Shown: positions 27,889 to 36,303 of the stretch, one piece after another
Position numbering within the stretch: the stretch's first letter is position 1
How the letters are laid out: every line of letters starts with the position of its first letter
NCBI GenBank assembly: GCA_965202915.1
Contig: OZ241847.1
Coordinates: 62,001-126,000 of the forward strand
Direction: 5' to 3'
Source: G965202915 sp965202915
GTDB lineage: Bacteria; Pseudomonadota; Gammaproteobacteria; Eutrophobiales; Eutrophobiaceae
Length of the DNA stretch: 64,000 nt
The notes under the pieces: model-generated
The model's database searches: none
What the model was told of the DNA's origin: nothing
What the model saw: only the letters and a program-made list of their open reading frames with translations
Translations under genes and position numbers: made by a program

Positions 27889-29193
27889 ATGGACAACTCA
27901 TCCACTCGGGAAATCACAAACAAGGGGAATTTACGTTTTAATTCCGTATCGCAATGGCTGGCGTGGCAGGAAACCCTGCACTTCACGGCCATGGAACTGG
28001 GACTGGAACGCTGTCGCAGAGTCGCCGACAACATGGGCATGTTGCACCCCAACCATCGAGTGATCAGCGTCGCCGGCACCAATGGCAAAGGTTCCAGCGT
28101 TGAATTACTCTCCTTGATTTTACGTCGCGCCGGTTACCGGGTGGGTTGTTACACCTCACCCCACCTGCTTCGTTATAACGAAAGGATCAAAATCAACGGC
28201 ATTGAAGTAAGCGATGAAAAATTATGCGAATCGCTCGATCGGGTTGATCGCGCCCGCGGCGATATTTCTCTTACCTATTTTGAATTTGGCACCCTGGCCG
28301 CGCTCGATATTTTCAGGCAGGAACGGCTGGACATAACTATTCTGGAAGTCGGCCTGGGAGGCAGACTGGACGCGGTAAATATACTTGACGCCGATATTGC
28401 CCTGATCAGCAGCATCGATCTTGACCACCAGCAATGGCTGGGTTCCGATCGCGAGCAGATCGCCAGAGAGAAGGCCGGTATTTTCCGCAATCGTGCCGCC
28501 GCCATTTGTTCCGACACCAATCCGCCGTCCACGCTGTTGGACTGCGCCCATGCCCTCGACACCCCGTTATTTATCGGTGGCAGGGATTTTACATACCGGG
28601 TCGGAGATGAAACATGGAGTTGGCATTACCGCACAACCCACTTATCCGGCCTGCCCCGACCCATGCAATACTGTGATTTTCAGATTCAAAACGCCGCCGG
28701 CGTACTGATGGTGCTGGCAAAGATGGCATCGGAATATCCGGTAATGGATGAAGACATACATTACGGCCTGCACAATTTTCGCCTGGACGGACGGTTTCAG
28801 ATCATTCCGGGCGAGATTCAAACCATATTGGACGTCGCCCATAACCAACAGGCGGCAAAGGCCCTGGTTGATAATCTCAACTTAATCTCCAAAATCGGAA
28901 AAAACCACGTCATATTGGGGATGTTAAAGGATAAGGATCATCAGGCTGTTTTTAAGGCCCTGTCTCCGGTCGCGGATACATGGCATATCGTTACGCTGCA
29001 CGGAGACAGGGGCTGTGATGCAGCGACCCTGGCCGCCGAGCTGAATAAATACGGCCTGCCCGAACAGACTCAACGTCATTGCGACGTTAATGAGGCCATT
29101 AAAATGATTCAATCGCATGCGCTGCCCGGAGACAGTATTATCATTACCGGATCATTTTTAACGGTGGGCGCGGCGCTTAAATATTTATTATGA
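27889..29193 (+). CDS. folC: Bifunctional folylpolyglutamate/dihydrofolate synthase
   Basis: Adds glutamate to dihydropteroate and folates. From ATG 27889 (7 bases after the accD stop) it has 434 residues; a TTG at 27853 would overlap accD and adds no conserved sequence. Mur-ligase features are the ATP loop VAGTNGKGSS, the folate-binding region SPHLLRYNERIKING, EVGLGGRLDAVN, and the C-terminal DVAHNQQAAKAL. Confidence 0.95.
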   Translation: MDNSSTREITNKGNLRFNSVSQWLAWQETLHFTAMELGLERCRRVADNMGMLHPNHRVISVAGTNGKGSSVELLSLILRRAGYRVGCYTSPHLLRYNERIKINGIEVSDEKLCESLDRVDRARGDISLTYFEFGTLAALDIFRQERLDITILEVGLGGRLDAVNILDADIALISSIDLDHQQWLGSDREQIAREKAGIFRNRAAAICSDTNPPSTLLDCAHALDTPLFIGGRDFTYRVGDETWSWHYRTTHLSGLPRPMQYCDFQIQNAAGVLMVLAKMASEYPVMDEDIHYGLHNFRLDGRFQIIPGEIQTILDVAHNQQAAKALVDNLNLISKIGKNHVILGMLKDKDHQAVFKALSPVADTWHIVTLHGDRGCDAATLAAELNKYGLPEQTQRHCDVNEAIKMIQSHALPGDSIIITGSFLTVGAALKYLL

Positions 29194-29209
29194 GCGGAGC
29201 CAATAGAAG

Positions 29210-29845
29210 ATGGAGCCGAGATTGAAAGAACGTCTGGTCGGTGCCGCGGTATTGCTCGTGATCGCGGTCATATTAATACCGATGATACTCACCGGGGTGC
29301 CGGATCAAGCGCCTATCACAAAATCCAATATACCCGCCTCACCCGGAGATCAATTTCAATCAAAGATCATCTCACTTGATCCGCTTACTCCCGCCACCGG
29401 CGTAGTTGACGACGGTCCGGTGTCGCAGGCTCCCGCGGCGCCAGCCGCCGGCGCCGTTGACCCCGGTCCGGTAACACAGGATCAGCCGCAGCCATTGCCC
29501 CGGGCCGTTGAACCCAAACCCAAACCCGAACCCGAGCCCGCCCCCCGGTCTCAACCGTCCGCGCCGACCGTGGCAAAACCCGACAAAGACAACCCCAGAC
29601 TCCCCGGATGGTCCGCATGGATTGTACAGTTGGGGAGTTTTAGCACACAAGAAAACGCCGAGGCCCTCAGTCAAAAATTGAGGCAGGCCGATTATCCGGC
29701 CTTTGTTGAACCCATCACCCGCCGCGGTGAAACCATATATCGAGTCAGGGTGGGGCCGGAGCTGTTCCGGGCCGACGCCAACGCCCTGCTTGAAAAACTG
29801 AAGACCAATATGAAACTTGAGGGGATAGTCCTGCACTACCCGTAA
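29210..29845 (+). CDS. dedD: SPOR-domain cell-division protein, DedD-like
   Basis: A 211-residue single-pass inner-membrane protein. It has a short cytoplasmic start (MEPRLKERL), a membrane helix (about 10-28, LVGAAVLLVIAVILIPMIL), a Pro/Ala/Lys-rich periplasmic linker (about 60-125), and a C-terminal SPOR domain (about 135-211, WIVQLGSFSTQENAEALSQK) that binds denuded septal peptidoglycan. In most gammaproteobacteria cvpA follows dedD; here purF begins after only 39 bases. Confidence 0.93.
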   Translation: MEPRLKERLVGAAVLLVIAVILIPMILTGVPDQAPITKSNIPASPGDQFQSKIISLDPLTPATGVVDDGPVSQAPAAPAAGAVDPGPVTQDQPQPLPRAVEPKPKPEPEPAPRSQPSAPTVAKPDKDNPRLPGWSAWIVQLGSFSTQENAEALSQKLRQADYPAFVEPITRRGETIYRVRVGPELFRADANALLEKLKTNMKLEGIVLHYP

Positions 29846-29884
29846 TTCAGCCAAAACACCAACTCATTAAAAGGGCATCCATGC

Positions 29885-31414
29885 ATGTGCGGAATAATTG
29901 GAATAGTAGCAAAAACCCCGGTCAATCAACTGATCTATGACGGCCTGACCATGTTGCAACACCGCGGCCAGGATGCCGCCGGCATGGTCACCTGTGACGG
30001 CAACCAATTATACCTGCGCAAAGACAACGGCATGGTGCGGGACGTCTTCCATATGCGTCACATGCTCAACCTGAAAGGCAATATGGGAATAGGGCACGTT
30101 CGTTATCCGACCTCCGGCTGTACCTCATCGGCCGAAGCCCAGCCCTTTTACGTCAACTCACCCTATGGGATCACCCTCGCCCATAACGGCAACCTCACCA
30201 ACGGCAAACAACTTAAACGCGCGTTAATGCATGAAGACCTGCGGCATTTAAATACCAACTCAGACTCAGAAGTATTGCTGAACATTTTCGCCCACAGTCT
30301 CCAAAGTGAAGGTAAAAGACGCGCCAGCATTAACGCCGATCATATATTTGACGCGATCACACAACTGCACCGGCGCTGCAACGGCGGTTACGCCGCGGTG
30401 GCGATGATAACCGGCGTCGGCATAGTGGGGTTTCGTGATCAACACGGGATCCGTCCGATTGTATTTGGCAAGCGCACCGGTGCCCACGGCAAGGAATACA
30501 TTATTGCATCCGAGAGCGTCGCAATTAATTCCCTGGAATTTGAATTGATCAGAGATATCCGTCCCGGGGAAGCCGTTTTTATTTCCGCCGAGGGCGAGAT
30601 ATTTACCCGCCAGTGTTCCGATTCCGCCGGATACGCCCCGTGCATCTTTGAATACGTCTATCTGGCGCGGCCGGATTCAATACTTGACGGCATATCGGTG
30701 TACCGGGCCAGGCTGCGCATGGGAGAAAAACTGGCGCAGAAGATATCGAGGCTGTATCCGCGGCACGACATAGACGTAGTGATCCCCATCCCCGACTCCA
30801 GCCGACCCGCGGCCTTACCGTTGGCCAAAGAACTGGGCGTCAGGTACCGGGAAGGATTTATCAGAAACCGGTACATTCCGCGCACCTTTATCATGCCCGG
30901 ACAAAACGTCCGCAAGAAATCCGTGCGCCAGAAGCTGAATGCCATTGATTTGGAATTTCACAATAAAAACGTCCTGTTGGTTGACGATTCCATAGTACGG
31001 GGCACGACCTCAAAAGAAATAGTGCAAATGGCGCGCGAGGCCGGCGCTAGAAAAGTATATCTGGCCTCCGCGGCACCGCCGGTATGCCATCCCAACGTCT
31101 ATGGCATAGACATGCCCTCGTCCGCGGAATTAATTGCCTATGACAGGACAGTCGAAGAAATTGCCGCGACCATAGGCGCCGATTGGCTGGTATATCAGGA
31201 TTTAGCGGACCTGGTGGCCGCCGCCACTCACAAGAGCAACCCGGAGATCACCCACTTTGACACGTCCTGCTTTAATGGGGAATACATCACCGGGGACATC
31301 AGCGAAGATTACCTAGCTCGTCTGGCGTCATCCAGAAACGACGTCGCCGGCCAAACCCAGGCCCTGGCGGATGAAGGCCTGGCCGATCTGTCAAAAAACA
31401 GTTCCGCCATATAA
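29885..31414 (+). CDS. purF: Amidophosphoribosyltransferase
   Basis: First committed step of purine synthesis: PRPP plus glutamine gives phosphoribosylamine. The start MCGIIGIV places Cys2 as the N-terminal nucleophile after Met removal, which decides for ATG 29885 over ATG 29881. The glutaminase half shows GIGHVRYPTSG and HNGNLTN; the transferase half shows the PRPP loop VLLVDDSIVRGTTSKE near residue 362. Its 509 residues match E. coli PurF (505). Two copies of ATAAAGCCCTC follow at the stop codon. Confidence 0.97.
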   Translation: MCGIIGIVAKTPVNQLIYDGLTMLQHRGQDAAGMVTCDGNQLYLRKDNGMVRDVFHMRHMLNLKGNMGIGHVRYPTSGCTSSAEAQPFYVNSPYGITLAHNGNLTNGKQLKRALMHEDLRHLNTNSDSEVLLNIFAHSLQSEGKRRASINADHIFDAITQLHRRCNGGYAAVAMITGVGIVGFRDQHGIRPIVFGKRTGAHGKEYIIASESVAINSLEFELIRDIRPGEAVFISAEGEIFTRQCSDSAGYAPCIFEYVYLARPDSILDGISVYRARLRMGEKLAQKISRLYPRHDIDVVIPIPDSSRPAALPLAKELGVRYREGFIRNRYIPRTFIMPGQNVRKKSVRQKLNAIDLEFHNKNVLLVDDSIVRGTTSKEIVQMAREAGARKVYLASAAPPVCHPNVYGIDMPSSAELIAYDRTVEEIAATIGADWLVYQDLADLVAAATHKSNPEITHFDTSCFNGEYITGDISEDYLARLASSRNDVAGQTQALADEGLADLSKNSSAI

Positions 31415-31549
31415 AGCCCTCATAAAGCCCTCATCCGATCCGCATTCCGGGGGTATGCCTGGCAAGCCATTGCCGAGCCTTACCCACAGGACCCGGCCGT
31501 GTTTATCCTCTGAAAATAAACGTCCCCAGGCCGCCGCCCCCCGGGCTAC

Positions 31550-31948
31550 CTAGGCTGCCTTGGCCGCCTTAGTCGCCTTGGTCGCCTTGGTCACGTCAGC
31601 GTAGCCCGGTACCACCGCAACCACTTTCTCAACGCCTTTTTTAGCCCAGGCACTGACTTCATCTTTGGATTCATTGACGATATCGATAGTATTACGGGCA
31701 ATACCCTGCGCCTTTCCGGAAATTTCGCCGATCAGCTTGTTTTCCTCCCTGATGATTTCCTTATAGTCCTTTGCAGAACTCATCAGTTGAAACTGCCTGC
31801 TCATACAGCCCAGATAAAGATTCGCAAGAGCGATCTGTTGATCCGCAATCTGACTGGCCGCGTTCACGTTGATCCCATAAAGCGTCTTCAAAGAATCGTA
31901 AGAGACCTTATTAAGGTTATTTACACTTTCAAAAAACTTATTACTCAT
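31550..31948 (-). CDS. Second phasin family protein
   Basis: A 132-residue phasin-like protein with amphipathic helices (FFESVNNLNKVSYDSLKTLY, then SQIADQQIALANLYLG) and an end repeat VTKATKATKAAKAA. The basic Ala/Lys/Thr tail is encoded by 9-base repeats. It differs strongly from the phasin at 2478, so it is not a recent copy. GAGGAG precedes the ATG. The upstream region holds the same kind of TGC-N3-GCA dyad as the first phasin promoter, which supports a shared PHA-linked control although the gene is 29 kb away from the synthase genes. Confidence 0.85.
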   Translation of the reverse strand: MSNKFFESVNNLNKVSYDSLKTLYGINVNAASQIADQQIALANLYLGCMSRQFQLMSSAKDYKEIIREENKLIGEISGKAQGIARNTIDIVNESKDEVSAWAKKGVEKVVAVVPGYADVTKATKATKAAKAA

Positions 31949-31979
31949 GATTATCTCCTCTCAAATTAAAATTAAATGG

Positions 31980-32031
31980 TGCAGTGCACTATATTGCGGT
32001 GCAACATATCCTTTTCAAGACATCATGTCAA
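31980..32031 (-). promoter_or_regulatory. Promoter and paired TGC-N3-GCA dyads for the second phasin
   Basis: On the minus strand TTGACA (32031-32026) is followed after 17 bases by TATGTT (32008-32003). Two dyads lie downstream: TGCGGTGCA (plus strand 31995-32003), overlapping the -10 box, and TGCAGTGCA (31980-31988). The flanking text TGCASTGCACTATA is shared with the first phasin promoter but is inverted relative to the gene. A PhaR-type repressor site is the likeliest reading. Confidence 0.6.
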
Positions 32032-32063
32032 CAATTTATCTCAGTCGCCGTTAACGGCCCACC

Positions 32064-32087
32064 GGAGCCCGTGCCTCCCGTCGCGGG
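32064..32087 (+). repeat. REP-like palindrome 1 (type 2)
   Basis: GGAG head followed by CCCGTGCCTCCCGTCGCGGG, an imperfect hairpin with loop TCCC. It forms an inverted pair with the copy at 32195. Confidence 0.65.
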
Positions 32088-32194
32088 CATTAACCCACAC
32101 CCAGCACGCCGGATTCCCGAACCAACCCGGATTCCCGAACTGCACCGCGAGCCGTGCCGAGCTAAGGGCTGACGATAATGTTGATTTTAATATA

Positions 32195-32218
32195 CCCGCG
32201 ACGGGAGTCACGGGCTCC
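32195..32218 (-). repeat. REP-like palindrome 2 (type 2)
   Basis: Reverse-oriented copy: CCCGCGACGGGAGTCACGGG then CTCC. Same sequence as the copies at 36124, 37283 and 44343, with few changes. Confidence 0.7.
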
Positions 32219-32310
32219 TGTCACGGCCGGATTAAACCACTGGACAACTCAGCCAAACGCGAGTAACTTAAACCCGGAACACCCCCATATTCAGCCAAGA
32301 GGCACATAAT

Positions 32311-35300
32311 ATGACCGATAAAGCGAAACTCAAAGGCCTGCGCCCGCTGTTGCCCACGACCTCCCTCACGACCCCCCTGATGACCCTGTCCCCGGTCATA
32401 GGCGCATGCAACAGCAACCGCATTTACCGCGCCGAAGAAGCGACCGCGCCCACTGATACCCAAACGCCGCCGCCACTGATCTCCGCCCCGCCGGTGGTAT
32501 TGTTTCCCCAGCCAATGGCATGGTCCCCCCGGCTTGTGCCCGTCATCCCGCCGCTGAGTCTGAGCTCGGACAACCCGGTCGCTGAGCCCCACAACATCCC
32601 CAACCTGCCGGCGCACTTGGGCGCATTCCCGGCCCCGCCCGTCGGTCTGCTCCAGGTCCTTGCCGGCATCCCCCTAACCAACCCCCCTGATAAGGGAGGC
32701 CAGGGGGCCAGGGAGACTTTACCCGAACCATACCGGGACCTTCCCGAGCAACATCGGGACGTTCCCAGTCCGCTCGCACTCCCCGCCCTGACTTCGGAGA
32801 TGCAGCAGCGGTTGGGCGAAGTGGCGTTCCAGATAGAATTAACCCCACTGGACCTGAACCAGGATGAGGTCATCAATCCACAGGATGCCCAGATATTGTA
32901 TTACATCGCCCTGGCAACGCCACCGCCGAACCTGGCGATGCTACTGGAGAATCTACGGGGCACCGTGGCGCCCGAAGAATTGACGACCGCGGCCAATGCC
33001 TGGCTGGCCCAGGCCCCGAATACGAGCCCCCTGGCCGATCTGAATAATGACGGCAGCATAGACTTGCAGGACGTGCGGGTCCTGTACTATGCCTTGCGAT
33101 TTGAGGATATCCTGCGGGCCAGCGCCAGCCTGCGGGAAACCCTGCTCAGCGGCCTGACCACCGAAGATGATGCGCCCGGTGCCGACCGGGATGGGGTGTA
33201 TCTGGCGATGCTGGATTCTGCGGCGGCACTCCGTGTCCGCGAACCCACCCTGGGCAACATCGATCTGACCGAGCTCAGCGCGGCGGACGGTTTTATTATC
33301 CAGGGGGATGCGGCCAATGACCAGGCGGGCTATAGCGTATCCGGTGCCGGCGACGTCAACGGCGATGGCTATGCCGACCTGATTGTTGGGGCAAACCAGG
33401 GCGGCGATGGTGACAGAAGTGCCGGTGAGGCCTACGTCGTGTTCGGCAAGGCCTCCGGCCCATCTGATCCATTTGGTAGCGAGGACAGTACCGGCCGCCG
33501 GGTCGTGGATTTAACCAATCTGGCCCCGGGGGACGGCTTTATTATCCAGGGTGATGTGGCCGGAGACCAGGCGGGCTATAGCGTATCCGCCGCCGGCGAC
33601 GTCAACGGCGACGGCTATGCCGACCTACTCGTCGGGGCATACAGGGGCGACGACGGTGGCAGCAATGCCGGCGAGGCCTATCTGGTGTTCGGCAGGGCCT
33701 CCGGCCCATCTGATCCCCAATCTAATCCATTCGGCCGCGAGGACAGTACCGGCCGCCGGGTCGTGGATTTAACCAGTCTGGTCGCGGGGGACGGCTTTAT
33801 TATCCAGGGCGATGCGGAGGACGACAATGCGGGCGTGAGCGTATCCGGTGCCGGCGACGTCAACGGCGATGGTTATGCCGACCTGCTTGTCGGGGCAATT
33901 GGGGGCCACGACGGTGGGATCATTGCCGGCGAGGCCTACGTCGTGTTCGGCAAGGCGTCCGACTTTGGTGACGACGTCAGCAATACCCTTGAAGACGGCA
34001 CCATGGTTGACCGCCGGGTCGTGGATTTGACCAATCTGGCCCCGGCGGACGGCTTTATTATCCAAGGCGATGAGGACTCTGATCGTGCGGGCAGGCGCGT
34101 ATCCGGCGCCGGCGACGTCAACGGCGACGGCTATGCCGACCTGATTATCGGGGCGCACTATGGCGAAGACGGTGGGCGCAATGCCGGTGAGGCCTATGTC
34201 GTGTTCGGCAAGGCCTCCGGCTTTGGCGACAACGTCATCAACGACCTTGATGACGGCACCACGGTTGTCCGCCGGGTGATTGATTTAACCAGTCTGGTCG
34301 CAACGGACGGCTTTATTATCCAGGGCGATGAGTCTAATGACGAGGCGGGCGTGAGCGTATCCGGCGCCGGCGACGTCAACGGCGACGGCTATGCCGACCT
34401 GATCGTCGGGGCCCTCCGTGCCGACGTCAACACGCCCGATGTCATCAAGTACGATGCCGGCGAGGCCTACGTCGTGTTCGGCAAGGCCTCCGGTTTTGGC
34501 AGGGAGGTCATCAATGTCGTTGAGGATGAAGGCGACTTCCCCCGCCAGGTCGTGGATTTGACCAGACTGGCCGCAGGGGACGGCTTTATTATTCAGGGCA
34601 ATGAAAACGGGTATTTTTTCCGGTCCGGCGACTATGCGGGCGTGAGCGTATCCGGAGCCGGCGACGTCAACGGCGACGGTTATGCCGATCTGCTCGTCGG
34701 GGCGAACTTTGCCGACGTCAACACGCCCGATGGCACTACCAGGATCGATGCCGGCGCGGCCTATGTCGTGTTTGGCAAGGCGTCCGGTTTTGGCAGGGAG
34801 GTCATCAACGACGTTGAGGATGAAGGCGCCTTCCCCCGCCAGGTTGTGGACCTGGGAAGCCTGGCCACGGGGGACGGCTTCATTATTCAGGGCGATGAAG
34901 GGGGTGTATCGGGTGGCATATCTAATACTGAAGTTTACGGCGGCGACCGGGCGGGCTATAGCGTATCCGCCGGCGGCGACGTCAACGGCGACGGCTTTGC
35001 CGACCTGATCGTCGGGGCCTATAATGCCGACGTCAACGCCCCCGGCAACACCAGGACCAATGCCGGCGAGGCCTATGTACTGTTCGGCGGCCGGGCCGGC
35101 CTGAGCACCGAGGCCGCCGCGGTGTTGGGCACGGACGGCAACGACGAGCTAAATGGCAACGGCCGGTCCACGGTGGTGCTCGCCGGTGCCGGCGATGACG
35201 TGCTGAATATAGACGGCTTCGGCGCAACCGATCTGCTTAAATTCGACGGCGGCGCCGGTGCCGACACCCTGCGGCTAAGCGGTGCCGACCTGAGCCTAAA

Positions 35301-35853
35301 CCTGCGCACCCTCGCCGATACCCGCCTGAGCAGCATAGAGCGCATCGATCTCAGCGGCAGTGGTGACAACAGCCTGACCCTCACCCGTCTGGACCTGCTG
35401 AATCTTTCCGAGGTACGGACTAATGGCCGTGCCGAACTACGGGTCGATGGCAACACCGGTGACAGCGTCACCGCCGACGATGACGGCTGGGTGCAGCAGG
35501 CTGATGACAACATAGACGGTACCACCTACAGGGTCTTCGACAACGGCAATGCCCGCCTGCTGGTCAATATCGACGTGTCGCCGGGCGGGAATTTAATGGC
35601 GACCAGTCGGGCCACCATGGCTGAAGTCCTGCAAAAATATGCCGCCGCCCATACCGTCGATATCCGCGCCCTCATCGAAGACCTGCCGCCGGAGGACGAA
35701 CAACAAAAGCGCAAGCGCCTGGACGATGAGCTGGCGATGCTGGGGCCGTTGCCGGCGGCGAAACAGGCCATGGAGCTAACAGAACCGACGGCGGTGGCCG
35801 AGCCGGATGCCGACCTGTTCGACCTGCCGCCGCTGATCCCCGATGATGGCTAA
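32311..35853 (+). CDS. FG-GAP (integrin-alpha-like) repeat protein with dockerin-like pair
   Basis: A 1180-residue protein. In order: an N-terminus shared with its paralogue (MTDKAKLKGLRPLL, with a weak lipobox-like VIGAC at Cys33), a Pro-rich linker (about 50-150), two dockerin-like calcium loops (DLNQDEVINPQD from residue 181 and DLNNDGSIDLQD from 243), and seven FG-GAP units (about 317-928), each with a DVNGDGYAD calcium loop (codons at 33352, 33598, 33856, 34114, 34372, 34663, 34978) and an AGEAYVVFG strand. A cap module (about 930-1090, GTDGNDELNGNG) and a conserved C-tail ending LPPLIPDDG follow. Seven units imply one seven-bladed propeller. It is probably exported and may bind a partner or surface; function is unknown. 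Confidence 0.88.
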   Translation: MTDKAKLKGLRPLLPTTSLTTPLMTLSPVIGACNSNRIYRAEEATAPTDTQTPPPLISAPPVVLFPQPMAWSPRLVPVIPPLSLSSDNPVAEPHNIPNLPAHLGAFPAPPVGLLQVLAGIPLTNPPDKGGQGARETLPEPYRDLPEQHRDVPSPLALPALTSEMQQRLGEVAFQIELTPLDLNQDEVINPQDAQILYYIALATPPPNLAMLLENLRGTVAPEELTTAANAWLAQAPNTSPLADLNNDGSIDLQDVRVLYYALRFEDILRASASLRETLLSGLTTEDDAPGADRDGVYLAMLDSAAALRVREPTLGNIDLTELSAADGFIIQGDAANDQAGYSVSGAGDVNGDGYADLIVGANQGGDGDRSAGEAYVVFGKASGPSDPFGSEDSTGRRVVDLTNLAPGDGFIIQGDVAGDQAGYSVSAAGDVNGDGYADLLVGAYRGDDGGSNAGEAYLVFGRASGPSDPQSNPFGREDSTGRRVVDLTSLVAGDGFIIQGDAEDDNAGVSVSGAGDVNGDGYADLLVGAIGGHDGGIIAGEAYVVFGKASDFGDDVSNTLEDGTMVDRRVVDLTNLAPADGFIIQGDEDSDRAGRRVSGAGDVNGDGYADLIIGAHYGEDGGRNAGEAYVVFGKASGFGDNVINDLDDGTTVVRRVIDLTSLVATDGFIIQGDESNDEAGVSVSGAGDVNGDGYADLIVGALRADVNTPDVIKYDAGEAYVVFGKASGFGREVINVVEDEGDFPRQVVDLTRLAAGDGFIIQGNENGYFFRSGDYAGVSVSGAGDVNGDGYADLLVGANFADVNTPDGTTRIDAGAAYVVFGKASGFGREVINDVEDEGAFPRQVVDLGSLATGDGFIIQGDEGGVSGGISNTEVYGGDRAGYSVSAGGDVNGDGFADLIVGAYNADVNAPGNTRTNAGEAYVLFGGRAGLSTEAAAVLGTDGNDELNGNGRSTVVLAGAGDDVLNIDGFGATDLLKFDGGAGADTLRLSGADLSLNLRTLADTRLSSIERIDLSGSGDNSLTLTRLDLLNLSEVRTNGRAELRVDGNTGDSVTADDDGWVQQADDNIDGTTYRVFDNGNARLLVNIDVSPGGNLMATSRATMAEVLQKYAAAHTVDIRALIEDLPPEDEQQKRKRLDDELAMLGPLPAAKQAMELTEPTAVAEPDADLFDLPPLIPDDG
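32682..32713 (+). repeat. GC-box repeat inside the first FG-GAP gene
   Basis: A CCCCCCTGATAAGGGAGG dyad followed by CCAGGGGG matches the noncoding GC-boxes downstream of the gene. Here it is read in frame as NPPDKGGQGA. The paralogue keeps only the right part at the same place (about 37743-37760). Confidence 0.65.
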
Positions 35854-35854
35854 C

Positions 35855-35878
35855 GGAGTCGGGGTCTCCCGACCCCGA
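35855..35878 (+). repeat. REP-like palindrome 3 (type 1)
   Basis: GGAG then the perfect hairpin TCGGGGTCTCCCGACCCCGA, beginning one base after the FG-GAP stop codon. It may protect or end the transcript; no T-run follows. Confidence 0.7.
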
Positions 35879-35968
35879 TAAAACACACACCCGGCACGCC
35901 GGATTCCCGAACCAACCCGGATTCCCGAACTGCACCGGGGCTTTGCCGAATCAACACCAACCCCCCAA

Positions 35969-36040
35969 CCCCCCCTATCAGGGGGGCTACCGAACCACCC
36001 CCAACCACTACACCCCCCTGATAAGGGGGGCAGGGGGGGG
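35969..36040 (+). repeat. GC-box repeats, block B
   Basis: Two dyads of the form CCCCCC-TATCA/TGATAA-GGGGGG (35969-35986 and 36013-36030), the second followed by CAGGGGGGGG. They lie in the gene-free interval 35854-36303, which also contains GATTCCCGAAC and GAACTGCACCG repeats. Confidence 0.7.
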
Positions 36041-36123
36041 TTCGAGCAACACCGGCACCTTGCCCGAACTGCACCGCGAGCGGTGCTAAGCTAAGGGTTG
36101 ACGATAATGTTGATTGTTATATA

Positions 36124-36147
36124 CCCGCGACGGGAGTCACGGGCTCC
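36124..36147 (-). repeat. REP-like palindrome 4 (type 2)
   Basis: CCCGCGACGGGAGTCACGGG followed by CTCC, in reverse orientation, 156 bases before the coiled-coil gene. Confidence 0.7.
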
Positions 36148-36185
36148 TGTAATGAGCGGTGCAGGCACCTGCTGAACAATTTTAT

Positions 36186-36214
36186 TTGATAACGGCGGGG
36201 CATGGGTCTATACT
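36186..36214 (+). promoter_or_regulatory. Sigma-70 promoter of the coiled-coil gene
   Basis: TTGATA (36186-36191) and TATACT (36209-36214) with a 17-base spacer, 89 bases before the ATG at 36304. The coiled-coil gene therefore probably has its own transcript, separate from the upstream FG-GAP gene. Confidence 0.6.
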
Positions 36215-36303
36215 GACTATATGAGAGATATGAGCATTCCGGTAACACACTGTGGCAAGAGGAAGATCCCTGCCATACCGTATAAATTATCCGGTACCTG
36301 AAT

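Larger units (their letters stand above)
32041..32310 (+). other. Repeat-filled leader of the first FG-GAP gene
   Basis: This stretch has no gene. It holds two REP-like palindromes in opposite orientation (32064-32087 and 32195-32218) with about 107 bases between them, short GATTCCCGAAC repeats, and a final 90-base leader (about 32221-32310) that is almost identical to the leader of the second FG-GAP gene (37311-37398). AAGAGG before the ATG is a fair ribosome site. Confidence 0.7.

Noticed and set aside
35855..35878. Rho-independent terminator after the first FG-GAP gene
   Set aside because: The stem is strong but is followed by TAAAACAC rather than a T-run, and the same palindrome occurs in reverse orientation elsewhere, so it is listed as a REP-like repeat.
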